Positions 38,481-48,356 of a stretch of DNA of 64,000 nt are shown here, one piece after another. The stretch is taken from the NCBI RefSeq assembly GCF_000368065.1, contig NZ_KB851202.1:68903-132902 (forward strand), in the 5' to 3' direction. Under the pieces are notes generated by a model. It did not search any database. It was given only the letters and a program-made list of their open reading frames with translations, and was not told where the DNA came from. Position numbers and translations under genes: made by a program. This DNA comes from Acinetobacter seifertii. Lineage in GTDB: Bacteria; Pseudomonadota; Gammaproteobacteria; Pseudomonadales; Moraxellaceae. Numbering within the stretch: position 1 is the first letter of the stretch; every line of letters begins with the position of its first letter.

Positions 38481-39713
38481 ATGAGAAGCGCTAATATTCG
38501 ACGTGATGGCTACTTAAAATTTCTGAATACATGGCAAGACCGTGATGTCATTAAAGTACTTTCAGGTGTGCGTCGCTCTGGAAAATCCACCTTATTGGCG
38601 ATGTTTCAACAAGACCTAAAAGCACAGGGTGTACAAGCCGAAAACATCATTGCCATCAACTTCGAATTTATGGAATTTGAAGAACTCACCGATTACCGTA
38701 AACTACATGATTATGTATTGTCCAAAGTTGATAAAAGTAAAAAAAACTATGTTTTTTTAGATGAAATACAACATGTTACAAATTTTGAGAAAGTAGTCGA
38801 CTCCTTATATGTTCGGGATTATATCGATTTATATATTACAGGCTCAAATGCATTCTTTCTAAGTGGAGAACTTGCGACTTTACTTACAGGACGCTATATC
38901 GAGCAACACGTTCTACCTCTGTCATTCCAAGAATTTAAACAGTGGCATATTGAAAATAATCCGATCATCCAACAATTATCCAATCGTGATTTGTATGCCA
39001 TGTATACGCGCAGTAGTTTCCCTTATACGCTTGCCATGACTAGCCAGCAGGAAACTTATGATTACTTGCAAGCGGTCTATGCCAGTGTAATGTTTAAAGA
39101 TGTTATTCCCCGTTTGAATACTGCCGATATTAACTCTCTCGAGCGTGTCGCAAGATATTTGGCAAGCGTGACAGGCTCACCTATTTCCATCAATAAAATT
39201 AAAAATACCTTTGTTTCAAGTGGGGTTAAGATTTCATTTGAAACAGTAAAACGCTATATTCAGGGCTTACAGGACAGTTTGTTATTTTATAGTGCCGCAC
39301 AATTTAAAGTACGCGGGCGTGAGTTATTACAATCCTCTGAAAAATACTATTTAGTTGATGTGGGATTGCGCCGGATTATGTTGCCTGATGCTAATGCTGA
39401 TCAAGGTCATATCTTAGAAAATGTAATTTATCTTGAGCTTATCAGACGAGGTTATACGGTCTATGTAGGGCGGGTTGATGAATATGAAATTGATTTTGTT
39501 GCTGTCGATAATTTACAGAATTTAACTTATTATCAAGTGGCATTAGAAACGCTCAATGAGGAGACACTCAGCCGAGAGTTACGTCCATTACAGAAAATTT
39601 CTGATTCGTATCCCAAGTATTTGCTTACCTTAGACACGATAGGGACTGAAGCGAATTATAATGGTATTGTAAAAATGAACGCTCTCGATTGGTTGCTATC
39701 TGAAAATAAGTAA
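38481..39713 (+). CDS. AAA ATPase with DUF4143 domain
   Basis: This 410-residue protein has Walker A GVRRSGKSTLL, Walker B KNYVFLDEIQHV and a C-terminal DUF4143 region (YYLVDVGLRRIML then ENVIYLELIRRGYTVYVGRV and EIDFVAVD). The last segment resembles a restriction-endonuclease-like fold. The family is widespread and its function unsettled. It lies just upstream of the BREX genes but is separated by a terminator and a DUF4236 gene in the other direction, so a link is not shown. Confidence 0.88.
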   Translation: MRSANIRRDGYLKFLNTWQDRDVIKVLSGVRRSGKSTLLAMFQQDLKAQGVQAENIIAINFEFMEFEELTDYRKLHDYVLSKVDKSKKNYVFLDEIQHVTNFEKVVDSLYVRDYIDLYITGSNAFFLSGELATLLTGRYIEQHVLPLSFQEFKQWHIENNPIIQQLSNRDLYAMYTRSSFPYTLAMTSQQETYDYLQAVYASVMFKDVIPRLNTADINSLERVARYLASVTGSPISINKIKNTFVSSGVKISFETVKRYIQGLQDSLLFYSAAQFKVRGRELLQSSEKYYLVDVGLRRIMLPDANADQGHILENVIYLELIRRGYTVYVGRVDEYEIDFVAVDNLQNLTYYQVALETLNEETLSRELRPLQKISDSYPKYLLTLDTIGTEANYNGIVKMNALDWLLSENK

Positions 39714-39930
39714 AGTTGAGGGTAGACATGGATACTCTTATTTATTAATTAAAACTCAAAGACTTTTCAGCATTAACCAAGAGTGTGATCAAGCATAATT
39801 TCTGCTCCATTTGTGATGGATTGATTTACCTCGACTCGATTGAGTCAGATCATCATGATTGAGCTACAGTCACTTACTGAAAGTAGCGAGAATTGCGTTG
39901 GAGTTTCTGAAGGATATTAATTCCTTAGTT

Positions 39931-39960
39931 TGCCCATTCATCCATCTGGGCATTTTTTTT
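39931..39960 (+). terminator. Intrinsic terminator
   Basis: TGCCCA-TTCATCCATC-TGGGCA followed by eight T. No obvious gene ends immediately before it except the ATPase about 220 bases upstream. Confidence 0.8.
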
Positions 39961-39984
39961 GATTAAAATACAATGCTGTTCTTG

Positions 39985-40314
39985 CTAAAAAATGACGGCA
40001 CCCACCATAAAACACAATATTCCAAAAATAATCCAAGGCCAGATCTTTGTCTTCGGTTGTTCTAAATTCTGAGGATTATATTCCGTGTGTTCTAGCGATG
40101 TCGGTTGTGGAACACGGGTCTTTTTAGAGTAAGGCTGGTGTTTAGAGTAAGATAGTCCCGTACCTGGAATACCGACACTGGTTCGCGTACCTTTTTTCCC
40201 AATATTTAGAGAAGCACCAGGTTTGCCAATGCTGGCACTGCTGATGCCTTTATGGGTCAAATTAATTTTAAAACCCGGGAATAATTTAATACTTTTACGA
40301 AATCTAAAACCCAT
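39985..40314 (-). CDS. DUF4236 protein with C-terminal membrane helix
   Basis: This 109-residue protein starts MGFRFRKSIKLFPGFKINLT and has glycine-serine repeats (KGISSASIGKPGASLNIG then GTRTSVGIPGTGLSYS), the DUF4236 pattern. One helix closes the protein (IWPWIIFGILCFMVGAVIF). The family has no known function. Confidence 0.85.
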   Translation of the reverse strand: MGFRFRKSIKLFPGFKINLTHKGISSASIGKPGASLNIGKKGTRTSVGIPGTGLSYSKHQPYSKKTRVPQPTSLEHTEYNPQNLEQPKTKIWPWIIFGILCFMVGAVIF

Positions 40315-40521
40315 ATTTATCTCATTCTAAATTTAGCTCAATTTACGCTCTACACCAGGATCCATGATCTGCTAGAGATCGTACTTTGATGGCTATCATC
40401 AGGATACTAGTATATTTTTTATCTGGTGATTGCAATACTACCTTTAAATACCGTCAAAAATGTTTACTGTATATTTGCTGTAGGGTAATCTTAAAGCTGC
40501 TATTTATTGACTGATTGGTAT

Positions 40522-41388
40522 ATGACGACAGATAAGCATGAAGTCCTGCTACGAATGCGAGCGATCGAGCTGCTTGCATACTGGGAAGGTCGTTTGGTTA
40601 CCAATCGTTTGATGAGCTGGTTTGGACTGAGTCGACAGCAGGCTTCTGCGGATATCAAGCGCTATAATACGCTGTATAACCCCGATGCCTTGATTCATGA
40701 TCCATCGGTCAAGGGTTATGTGCCTAAGGCCAGCTTCCAGCCTGTACTGACTACAGCGCATATCAATGAATATCTCAATATGCTGTCAGGTTTGGTTAGT
40801 GAATCGCATGCGCTGATTGCGACGCCAGAACCGAATCTTGCAGCAGTTCAATTACCTGATCGCAGTGTACGTCCTGAAGTGATTCGGGAAGTTTTACGTG
40901 CCTGCCGCAACCAAAGTACTTTAAAAATGATTTATGCCTCGATGCAGAATCCGCAGTGGCATGAACGCATGATTTCCCCACATACCCTGGTGTATACCGG
41001 TTTTCGCTGGCATGTCCGTGCCTATTGCCATCAGAGCAAGCAGTTTAAGGACTTTTTACTCTCCAGAATTGATCGTACACCTGTTGTGGTGGCGATTGAG
41101 TCAGTAGACCCTGCTCAAGATCAGCAATGGCATGAAGAAATTGTACTGACGCTGATCCCTAATCCAAAATTGAATGAAGCTCAAAAAGCGCTGGTCGAAA
41201 AAGACTTCGGCATGCCTGATGGCAGATTACAGATTCCGGTGAAAAAAGCCCTGGCTCACTATACTTTGCAGCGATATCAGGCCGCGATCACGCTGGCTGA
41301 GGCGGATGATGCCTTGAAATATCCCTTGGTACTACAACGCTCAGATATCGAAAAGCTGTCGTCTTACCTGTTTGATCAGGCCTCATAG
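40522..41388 (+). CDS. brxR: WYL-domain transcriptional regulator of BREX (BrxR-like)
   Basis: ATG 40522 gives 288 residues. The N-terminal helix-turn-helix (LVTNRLMSWFGLSRQQASAD) is followed by a WYL-type domain (LKMIYASMQNPQWHERMISP and YTGFRWHVRAYCHQSKQFKDF). WYL regulators directly before brxA are known to repress or tune BREX. It lies 10 bases upstream of brxA on the same strand. Confidence 0.85.
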   Translation: MTTDKHEVLLRMRAIELLAYWEGRLVTNRLMSWFGLSRQQASADIKRYNTLYNPDALIHDPSVKGYVPKASFQPVLTTAHINEYLNMLSGLVSESHALIATPEPNLAAVQLPDRSVRPEVIREVLRACRNQSTLKMIYASMQNPQWHERMISPHTLVYTGFRWHVRAYCHQSKQFKDFLLSRIDRTPVVVAIESVDPAQDQQWHEEIVLTLIPNPKLNEAQKALVEKDFGMPDGRLQIPVKKALAHYTLQRYQAAITLAEADDALKYPLVLQRSDIEKLSSYLFDQAS

Positions 41389-41398
41389 GAGATTGGCC

Positions 41399-42010
41399 AT
41401 GTTAGAGCAATTTCATTATGACAGTGACCTGATTGGCGGTTCCCTGATGGTGCGTGAAAGCCGGCTGATCGCGGATCTGTTATTACGAGAAGCGACTCCA
41501 GAACAATGGCATCAGGCCATTCAGATTGACAATATTCTGCAAAAAAGAACGCCTGCTTCAGCCCAACGTAACGCCACTGCCATTCGTAAGCGTCTGGAGC
41601 GCTTAGAGCCTGATTTCTGGAAAGCTTTGCGTGATGGGGATGATGAGCTGGCGACCCAGGTGGCTTTTTGTGGCGCACTGGAACGCAACCTGTTGCTGCT
41701 TGAGTTTATGGAAACGGTGATGAGGGATGCCTATATCTCTCAGGCGCAACACTTGGACAGTTATATCTGGTCAGATTTTTTGGATGAACGCTCACAACGT
41801 GATCCGGATATCTGTGATTGGAAAGAGTCCAGCAAGAAAAAAATGGGGCAGGTGGTGTTTCGCATGCTGGCAGAAGCCGGTTACTTAAAAAGTACTCGTA
41901 AGCTGGAGTTGCAGCGCGTGATCGTCAGAGCAGAGCTGCGTAGCCTGTTGGAAGAACACTATAAACAACGCATTAAAAGATCTATGGAAGTGTCGGTATG
42001 GACGCGTTAG
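41399..42010 (+). CDS. brxA: BREX protein BrxA (DUF1819)
   Basis: ATG 41399 follows AGGAGATTGGCC and gives 203 residues, the usual length. Recognised from its start (YDSDLIGGSLMVRESRLIADLLL) and position between a WYL regulator and brxB. BrxA is a small helical, DNA-binding BREX component. Confidence 0.88.
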   Translation: MLEQFHYDSDLIGGSLMVRESRLIADLLLREATPEQWHQAIQIDNILQKRTPASAQRNATAIRKRLERLEPDFWKALRDGDDELATQVAFCGALERNLLLLEFMETVMRDAYISQAQHLDSYIWSDFLDERSQRDPDICDWKESSKKKMGQVVFRMLAEAGYLKSTRKLELQRVIVRAELRSLLEEHYKQRIKRSMEVSVWTR

Positions 42011-42026
42011 TTGTAGAGGGGCAGCA

Positions 42027-42602
42027 ATGAGTCAAAAAATACATGAGCGTCTGAACCAGATTCCAGAGCGAATTCTTTCCACCGAGTTTCTCACCGGGCA
42101 AGGACTGGGCAATGAAATTGGCTTCTGGATTTTTGATTATGCGCCTGAAGATGAGTTGAAAGTGCGCGAATATCTGCATTTTCTAGACGGGATGCTGGAG
42201 AAAAAACACAGTCAGCTGAAGGTGGTGAATATCAACCTGCTGCAAGCCGTGGTGGATTATCTGGCTGAGCGTAACTTCATCGATAAAGCCATTCAAATGC
42301 AAAAAGCCAAAGGTGATGAAGCGCTGCTCAAAGCCTTAAAGGGCCCACTGCATATGGATAAGTTCGCGCCGTATCTGGTGAGTAAATATGCCACCAATGC
42401 GCAAGATATTGTGTTGATGACCGGGGTAGGGTCGGTTTGGCCACTGTTACGTGCCCATCACTTATTGAACAGTTTGCATTCGTTACTGGGGCATAAGCCA
42501 GTGGTGCTGTTTTACCCGGGCTATTACGACGGTCAAGCGATGAGTTTATTTGGAAAAATTCCAAGCAACAATTACTACAGAGCATTCAGATTAGTGCCTT
42601 AA
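42027..42602 (+). CDS. brxB: BREX protein BrxB (DUF1788)
   Basis: This 191-residue protein fits DUF1788: FLTGQGLGNEIGFWIFDYAP, then VLMTGVGSVWPLLRAHHLLN and KPVVLFYPGYYDGQAMSLFG. It is complete and lies 16 bases after brxA. BrxB is needed for BREX defence in known systems. Confidence 0.9.
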   Translation: MSQKIHERLNQIPERILSTEFLTGQGLGNEIGFWIFDYAPEDELKVREYLHFLDGMLEKKHSQLKVVNINLLQAVVDYLAERNFIDKAIQMQKAKGDEALLKALKGPLHMDKFAPYLVSKYATNAQDIVLMTGVGSVWPLLRAHHLLNSLHSLLGHKPVVLFYPGYYDGQAMSLFGKIPSNNYYRAFRLVP

Positions 42603-42643
42603 ACACGGCAAATAGAAATAAGAATTCGGGGGAATGGATTGAG

Positions 42644-43640
42644 ATGAACATTAAAGAACTTTTTTACAAGCCATTAGATCGTGCGATAAACGGGGTGGTC
42701 AAGGCAGACCAGAATGACAATACCACGGTATATCAGGAACTCGATGAATACGTGGTCACCAATGAGCTGGAAAAGCATTTTCGGGACTTTTTCCAGTCTT
42801 ATGGCACAGACCTGAGCGATCCTCCGATTGCCAATCGTGTCGGCGTGTGGATTTCAGGTTTCTTTGGTTCTGGTAAATCACATTTCCTGAAAACCTTGTC
42901 GTATATTCTGGCCAATAAAGTGGCACGTGACGCGGAAGGTAACGAACGCAGTGCTGCAGAATTCTTTGATGAAAGCAAAATCCGGGATGCGTTTATCCGT
43001 GCAGATATTGGTAAAGCGGTTAGCCATCATGCCGATGTCATCCTATTTAATATCGACAGTAAAGCCAGTTCCAATGATGACGGTAATCCGATTCTGAATG
43101 TGTTTTTACGCGTGTTTAACGAATATCAGGGTTTTAGTGCTGACCATCCACATATTGCCCATATGGAACGTCACCTGAGCCAGAAAGGGGTGTATGAGTG
43201 CTTTAAACAAGCCTTTGAAGAATCCAGCGGCATGTCATGGTTGGAAGAACGTGATGGCTATCAGTTCTATCAGGATGATGTCGAAACCGCGATTTCTCAA
43301 GCCCTCAACTTATCTGCTGAAGCTGCGCATAAATGGTTTGAGGATTCTGAGCAGACCTTTAGTGTTTCGGTTGAAAACTTCTGTCAGTGGGTAAAAGAAT
43401 ACCTGGACAGCAAAGGACCCCAGCAACGCATGCTGTTCTTGGTCGATGAAGTGGGGCAGTTTATTGGCAGCGATACCCGCTTAATGCTGACACTGCAAAC
43501 CATTACTGAAAACCTGGGTACGATCTGTAAAGGCCGCGCTTGGATTATCGTGACCTCACAGGCAGACATCGATGCTGTTTTAGGTGAGATGTCTTCATCC
43601 AAAGCCAATGACTTCTCCAAGATTGCTGGACGTTTTAAAA
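42644..43640 (+). pseudogene. brxC: BREX ATPase BrxC, truncated by IS6
   Basis: About 332 residues remain of a protein normally near 1200. The start MNIKELFYKPLDRAINGVVKA and Walker A ISGFFGSGKSHFLK are typical of BrxC/PglY, and Walker B-like MLFLVDEVGQFIG is present. The IS6 copy begins at 43641. pglX, pglZ and brxL do not follow on the other side, so the defence system is not functional as seen. Confidence 0.92.
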
Positions 43641-44459
43641 GGCACTGTTGCAAATAACCACGAATGGTAAGCTGAAGACTGTTTTAGCTAAAGGTGCAGC
43701 ATATGAATCCTTTCCATGGTCGACATTTTCAGGGCGAAATCATTCTTTGGGCTGTGCGCTGGTATTGTAAATATGGCATCAGCTATCGTGAACTTCAGGA
43801 AATGCTTGCCGAACGTGGTGTGAATGTTGATCACACGACTATTTACCGCTGGGTTCAGCGCTACGCCCCTGAAATAGAAAAACGCTTACGCTGGTATTGG
43901 CGTAATCCTACAGATCTGAGCTCATGGCATATTGATGAAACTTATGTAAAAGTAAATGGACAATGGTCTTATCTGTATCGTGCAGTCGATCAACGTGGCT
44001 ATACGATTGATTTTTATCTTTCTTCTAGACGTAATACCAAATCAGCATATTGTTTTCTTGGAAAAATCTTAAATAATGTGAAAAAGTGGCAAATTCCACA
44101 AGTGATCAATACGGATAAAGCACCCACATATGGAGGTGCTTTATTACGGTTAAAACAGGAAGGAAAATGTCCACCAGACATTGAGCACAGGCAGGTTAAG
44201 TACAAAAATAACGTGATCGAATGTGATCATGGTAAATTAAAGCGGATCATCAGGGCCACGTTAGGATTCAAATCTATGAAAACGGCTTATGCCACAATTA
44301 AAGGGATTGAAGTCATGCGTGCACTGCGTAAAGGACAAGCTTCATCATTTTATTATGGTCAGCCTCTGGGTGAAGTGTGTCTAATCAACAGGGTTTTCGG
44401 TCTCTAAGCACTTTTTAAAGGGAACTTCATCGACTCAAATTTCTATTTGCAACAGTGCC
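43641..44459 (+). mobile_element. IS6-family insertion sequence (IS1006/IS1008-like), copy 2
   Basis: 819 bp with GGCACTGTTGCAAATA at 43641 and the inverted copy ending at 44459. Flanking octamers TTTTAAAA and CTAATATC differ, so no target duplication: one side was joined by recombination or deletion. It has the same orientation as copy 1. Confidence 0.93.
43703..44407 (+). CDS. IS6-family transposase
   Basis: Starting at ATG 43703 (MNPFHGRHFQGEIILW) it has 234 residues, the usual length. The helix-turn-helix and the DDE triad (WHIDETYVKVNG, INTDKAPTYGG, CDHGKLKRIIRATLGF) are intact. It can form cointegrates with other IS6 copies. Confidence 0.95.
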   Translation: MNPFHGRHFQGEIILWAVRWYCKYGISYRELQEMLAERGVNVDHTTIYRWVQRYAPEIEKRLRWYWRNPTDLSSWHIDETYVKVNGQWSYLYRAVDQRGYTIDFYLSSRRNTKSAYCFLGKILNNVKKWQIPQVINTDKAPTYGGALLRLKQEGKCPPDIEHRQVKYKNNVIECDHGKLKRIIRATLGFKSMKTAYATIKGIEVMRALRKGQASSFYYGQPLGEVCLINRVFGL

Positions 44460-44465
44460 CTAATA

Positions 44466-44520
44466 TCTATTATGTAAAACCAGAAATAGATTTCAAATAT
44501 TTCAGGTTTTACACAATAGA
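44466..44520. repeat. Long inverted repeat next to IS6 copy 2
   Basis: 22-base arms (44466-44487 and 44499-44520) match except for two positions and enclose 11 bases. It ends four bases after the dsbB stop side and may act as the dsbB terminator. Confidence 0.6.
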
Positions 44521-44524
44521 TTTA

Positions 44525-45046
44525 TTATTTACTGTAATTATTTGGCATAGGATAAGCACGGAAGATCTGCCATAAACAAATTAACAGTAAAAAACTAAAG
44601 AATATTAAAGACCATACTGGGAGCGCTAGTCCCCAAAAAGTCCAATCAATGGCAGCACACTCGCCTGATCCCTGAAGGACTTGTTGCATTATTGTTTTTA
44701 GGGGTAATGTGTCTATTAGGTAATTCAAGCCAGGTCCACAACTCGGAATTTGATCAGGAGGTAAGGTTTGAATCCATACATGACGTGCAGCAACCCCGAC
44801 GGACCATAAAATTCCTAATGTAGTCAGCATGGCATAACAGCGATTCATCGCATTAGAAATTGGATTGTGTACAAATGCAATCAACGCCACTATGCCCATT
44901 GTCATCAAACCCACGCGCTGAAAAATGCAGAGTGGGCATGGTTCAAGCCCCACAACATGTTCAAGATATAGCGCGAAAGTCATGCCAATAATACTGGCAA
45001 GTACTAATACACCACTTACAAACCTATAACTCCACTGCATTAGCAA
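44525..45046 (-). CDS. dsbB: Disulfide bond formation protein DsbB
   Basis: This 173-residue membrane protein has four helices. The quinone-linked CPLC pair is in LEPCPLCIFQRVG and the second cysteine pair lies in IPSCGPGLNYL and GSGECAAIDW. DsbB reoxidises DsbA in the periplasm. No dsbA is adjacent. It is a full-length copy on accessory DNA. Confidence 0.93.
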   Translation of the reverse strand: MLMQWSYRFVSGVLVLASIIGMTFALYLEHVVGLEPCPLCIFQRVGLMTMGIVALIAFVHNPISNAMNRCYAMLTTLGILWSVGVAARHVWIQTLPPDQIPSCGPGLNYLIDTLPLKTIMQQVLQGSGECAAIDWTFWGLALPVWSLIFFSFLLLICLWQIFRAYPMPNNYSK

Positions 45047-45695
45047 TTCCTCTTTTTATCAAAATTGAAAAGTTAATTATCAAAAAATATCGTCTTTTCT
45101 TGCTCGAATTAAATATTTCATTACGTGCTTGATAAGCTGGCTTTTAAAAGCATTCCTTACTCTCTATTGTTCGAGAGAAAATTGAATAAGTATTTCCATC
45201 CTTGTTTGTCAGATGACAACCAAAGTTACATGCACAGACATGCGGCATTGTTTAGTTGATGGCATTAGATCATCTGGAAATATTGAAGTTATTGCAGAGA
45301 GCATACTTAGAGGAGATATTACAATGCGGCTGCTAAATTCAGTATTACGAATGGTAATTAGTTGGAATGCCAGTATAAATATCGATTTATTCAAGAATCA
45401 ATGTCCTTTGATGGGGTGATGATACTTACTATTATTTCGTATTTATACGGTAAAAATATTCCTATACTTACCAAAAGGTAACCTTAGGATTTTATGGAAA
45501 AACACCATGAACATGATCTTGCTGTATGTTATCCGATGGAAGCAGGCTATTCTTGGTTGTAGAGGATAGGGATAAAATGGAAATCGGCGAAGATATTAAA
45601 GCTAAATTAGCTAAAGCTTAAATTTGGGATGAATTGGGTTTGCAGATACCTAGTATTATAATATTTTTAAGTTATTTCATTTAAGCAACGCTGCC
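45047..45695. other. Gap of about 650 bases without a supported gene
   Basis: A plus-strand frame of 68 codons (45213-45419) has no ribosome site or known motif. Broken short readings such as MEKHHEHDLAVCYPMEAGYS (45494) suggest decayed genes. I cannot name them. Confidence 0.35.
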
Positions 45696-47618
45696 TTAAT
45701 ATTCTATCTCTAGTTTTTTGAGTTTAGAAATGAGTGTAGTAGGGTTAATTCCTAAAAGCACTGCTGCTCCATCTTCACCAAAGATTTTTCCATCACATTG
45801 TTTAACGGCCAAAATCAGATTTTTAATTTCTAAATCTTTTAGTTGATGGATTGTCATGACTTGTTGAGTTGAGAGATTTTCTGAACTATCAGATGATGAT
45901 TTTTTCCCTTGTAGTAAATCTTGTTCCAGTAAATATTTAAATGAAACTGAGCCTTGTTTTGCAGTAATCATAGCTCGCTCAATTACATTTTGCAGTTCAC
46001 GAATATTTCCAGGCCATTCATATTGTTGTAATTCTAAAATATGTTTTTGTGAAAAAGGTAAATAATTAACTTTACGTTTTTCACAAAGCAGTTTCGAAAA
46101 ATGGCTAACCAAAAGAGGTATATCTTCTTTACGATCACGTAATGCAGGGGAGTAGATTGGAAATACATTCAAGCGGAAGTATAAGTCTTCACGGAAATTT
46201 TTGAGCTTAACTTCTTCTTTGAGATTACGATTAGTCGCTGCAATAATCCTAACATCGACGTGACGAGTTTTTTCTTCACCAATTCGTTCAAATGTTCCTT
46301 CTTGTAATACTCTCAATAGCTTACTTTGTAATTCTAAAGGTATTTCACCAATTTCATCTAGAAACAATGTTCCACCATCTGCCAACTCAAAGCGTCCTGC
46401 ACGATCACGGACAGCACCCGTAAAAGCACCTTTTACATGCCCGAAAAATTCACTTTCAAACAATTCAGAGGGGATGGCTGCACAGTTAACACGTATAAGT
46501 GGTTGGTGTTTACGATGACTAGATTGATGGATTGCACGTGCAATCAGTTCCTTTCCTGTACCAGATTCACCATAAATCATGACATTGGCATCAGTAGAAG
46601 CAACTACTTTAATTTTTTCAATAATTTGCAAGATTGAGGAACTATTTCCCACAATTTCATGATATTGATTCTCTTGTAATATCTCTTCCTGTAAATATTC
46701 ATTTTGTTGTTCTAGTCGACTTTTTAAGTCTTGTAGCTCGATTAGAGCATGGGTGAGTTGTTTTTCTGTATTTAAGCGTTCGCTAATATCTCTAAAGACC
46801 ACCACTGCACCGATGATCTCGCTATCACGGATGATTGGTGTACTTGTAAATTCAACAGGAAAAAAACTGCCATCACGACGCCAGAAAATCTCTTGTATCC
46901 CCTCATGCACTACACCATCATGTACAGCCGCATATATTGGGCATTCCTCAACAGGATAATGTGATCCATTTTCATGAGTATGATGATGTATTTTATGTAT
47001 ATTTTTACCGAGTACATCTTCTGGTTTTAAACCTAGCATTCTCGCGCCAACGGGATTTATAAAGGTACATAATCCTTGTTTATTGATACTGTAAATTCCA
47101 TCACCTACTGAGCTCAACAGCAAATGCTTACCAGTGTCAGAATCGATAAAAAGTTCTTGTAGAGCTTGCCATTCTTTAAGACCTGCTCGAATGACTTTAT
47201 CCGCATTTTTATTCAGTTGGCGTAGCTCTAGATCTTTGACATCGACTAAAGACCAAATGAGTAAAGTTTTATTTTTATATGGGATTGAAACAGAGCTAAC
47301 ATCGAATTGAATTTTTTCTCCATTTTTATCAAAAGCATATAGCTCATTATTCCATGCATAGCCTTTAGCTAGTGTTTCTTCTGTAAATGCCACTAAGTCT
47401 GGAAGTTGACTAAAATGACCAAAAATTGAAGTGACAGTTTTTTGAATCAGCTCATGGCGTTCATAGCGGAGTAATTTCGTAGCACTAATATTTACATCAA
47501 TAAACTGATTTTGATGTGGGTCTAAAACAAGTAAGGCTTGTGAGGTGTGTTCAAAGGCAAGTGGGCGAATTGAATTCTCAGTAGTTACCCAATCGGAAAT
47601 GAAGTCAGTATTATTCAT
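45696..47618 (-). CDS. Sigma54-dependent activator with two PAS domains (Nit1C regulator)
   Basis: About 640 residues: PAS 1 (about 25-130), PAS 2 (about 165-285), coiled coil, AAA+ domain with Walker A GESGTGKELIARAIHQ, GAFTGAVRDRAGRFELADGG and Walker B GTLFLDEIGEI, then a Fis-type helix-turn-helix at the C-terminus. The GAFTGA loop marks true sigma54 contact. No receiver domain is present, so the PAS parts should sense the signal. I chose ATG 47618; ATG 47633 is possible but lies in a palindrome repeat. It diverges from the nitrilase cluster, which has a matching sigma54 promoter. Confidence 0.92.
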   Translation of the reverse strand: MNNTDFISDWVTTENSIRPLAFEHTSQALLVLDPHQNQFIDVNISATKLLRYERHELIQKTVTSIFGHFSQLPDLVAFTEETLAKGYAWNNELYAFDKNGEKIQFDVSSVSIPYKNKTLLIWSLVDVKDLELRQLNKNADKVIRAGLKEWQALQELFIDSDTGKHLLLSSVGDGIYSINKQGLCTFINPVGARMLGLKPEDVLGKNIHKIHHHTHENGSHYPVEECPIYAAVHDGVVHEGIQEIFWRRDGSFFPVEFTSTPIIRDSEIIGAVVVFRDISERLNTEKQLTHALIELQDLKSRLEQQNEYLQEEILQENQYHEIVGNSSSILQIIEKIKVVASTDANVMIYGESGTGKELIARAIHQSSHRKHQPLIRVNCAAIPSELFESEFFGHVKGAFTGAVRDRAGRFELADGGTLFLDEIGEIPLELQSKLLRVLQEGTFERIGEEKTRHVDVRIIAATNRNLKEEVKLKNFREDLYFRLNVFPIYSPALRDRKEDIPLLVSHFSKLLCEKRKVNYLPFSQKHILELQQYEWPGNIRELQNVIERAMITAKQGSVSFKYLLEQDLLQGKKSSSDSSENLSTQQVMTIHQLKDLEIKNLILAVKQCDGKIFGEDGAAVLLGINPTTLISKLKKLEIEY

Positions 47619-47620
47619 GC

Positions 47621-47674
47621 TACGAAATTTCATAGAATATGTTATGAAATTTCATAATACTACGAAAAATCATA
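47621..47674. promoter_or_regulatory. Three palindromic repeats, candidate enhancer for the sigma54 activator
   Basis: TACGAAATTTCATA (47621), TATGAAATTTCATA (47643) and TACGAAAAATCATA (47661) lie 18-22 bases apart and about 100-155 bases upstream of the -24 element, the distance expected for enhancer sites. Confidence 0.7.
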
Positions 47675-47775
47675 ACCTTCCAGCATTATATTTATCATCA
47701 AAAAGAGTCGTTTTAAAAATATTAATTATTATATTTCAATTATATATAAATTAATTCCCACCAGAAAATAGAAAT

Positions 47776-47790
47776 TGGCACAGCTCTCGC
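47776..47790 (+). promoter_or_regulatory. Sigma54 promoter of the Nit1C cluster
   Basis: TGGCACAGCTCTCGC has GG and GC with exactly 10 bases between them, about 60 bases before the first start codon. Confidence 0.85.
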
Positions 47791-47849
47791 AATAAAACAT
47801 TCAAACCAAACAATGGTTGATTGTAAATAGCATTAAACGAGGAGCTGCT

Positions 47850-48332
47850 ATGCCAAAAGTTGATATTGAACAATACAAAGATGGTGATTTTCTTGTCGAT
47901 TATGAAGAAAAGGTCTTTGAAGATGTAAAAGCGCAGCCAGGCGAAAAAGCATTAGTGACATTTCACACGGTAGCTTTTGAAGGGTCTATTGGTCTGGTAA
48001 ATGTCCTCCAAGCCAAACGTTTATTACGCAAAGGTTTTGAAACCAAAATTTTGCTTTATGGTCCAGGTGTGCAGTTAGGTGTGCAACGAGGTTTCCCAAC
48101 GTTAGGTGCTGAAGCTTTCCCAGGGCACTTGGCAGTGAATAATCAACTCAAAGCCTTTATGGAAGAAGGTGGAGAAGTCTATGCATGTCGTTTCGCTTTA
48201 CAAGCTTTATATGGTCAAACGGAAAAAGCATTAATGCAGGGGATTCGTCCAATCAATCCTTTAGATGTAATGGACTTGAAATTACTGATGCGTCGTGACA
48301 ATGCGCTGATCATTGATACTTGGACTGTTTAA
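47850..48332 (+). CDS. Nit1C cluster protein of the MSMEG_0572/Sll0783 family
   Basis: ATG 47850 follows GAGGAGCTGCT and gives 160 residues. It has a DsrE-like look: [20 protein letters not shown] and [20 protein letters not shown]. This family starts Nit1C clusters and is linked to nitrogen starvation in cyanobacteria. Its biochemical role is unknown. Confidence 0.88.
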   Translation: MPKVDIEQYKDGDFLVDYEEKVFEDVKAQPGEKALVTFHTVAFEGSIGLVNVLQAKRLLRKGFETKILLYGPGVQLGVQRGFPTLGAEAFPGHLAVNNQLKAFMEEGGEVYACRFALQALYGQTEKALMQGIRPINPLDVMDLKLLMRRDNALIIDTWTV

Positions 48333-48356
48333 AGATTTAAGAAAGGGGAATAAGAC

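Noticed and set aside
45213..45419. 68-codon frame on the plus strand between dsbB and the sigma54 activator.
   Set aside because: No ribosome site, no domain, and the opposite strand is open over most of the same stretch.
47621..47674. The TAYGAAATTTCATA repeats resemble XerC/XerD arms.
   Set aside because: There are three copies at 18-22 base intervals in a divergent regulator-operon gap, with no 11-6-11 layout; enhancer sites fit better.
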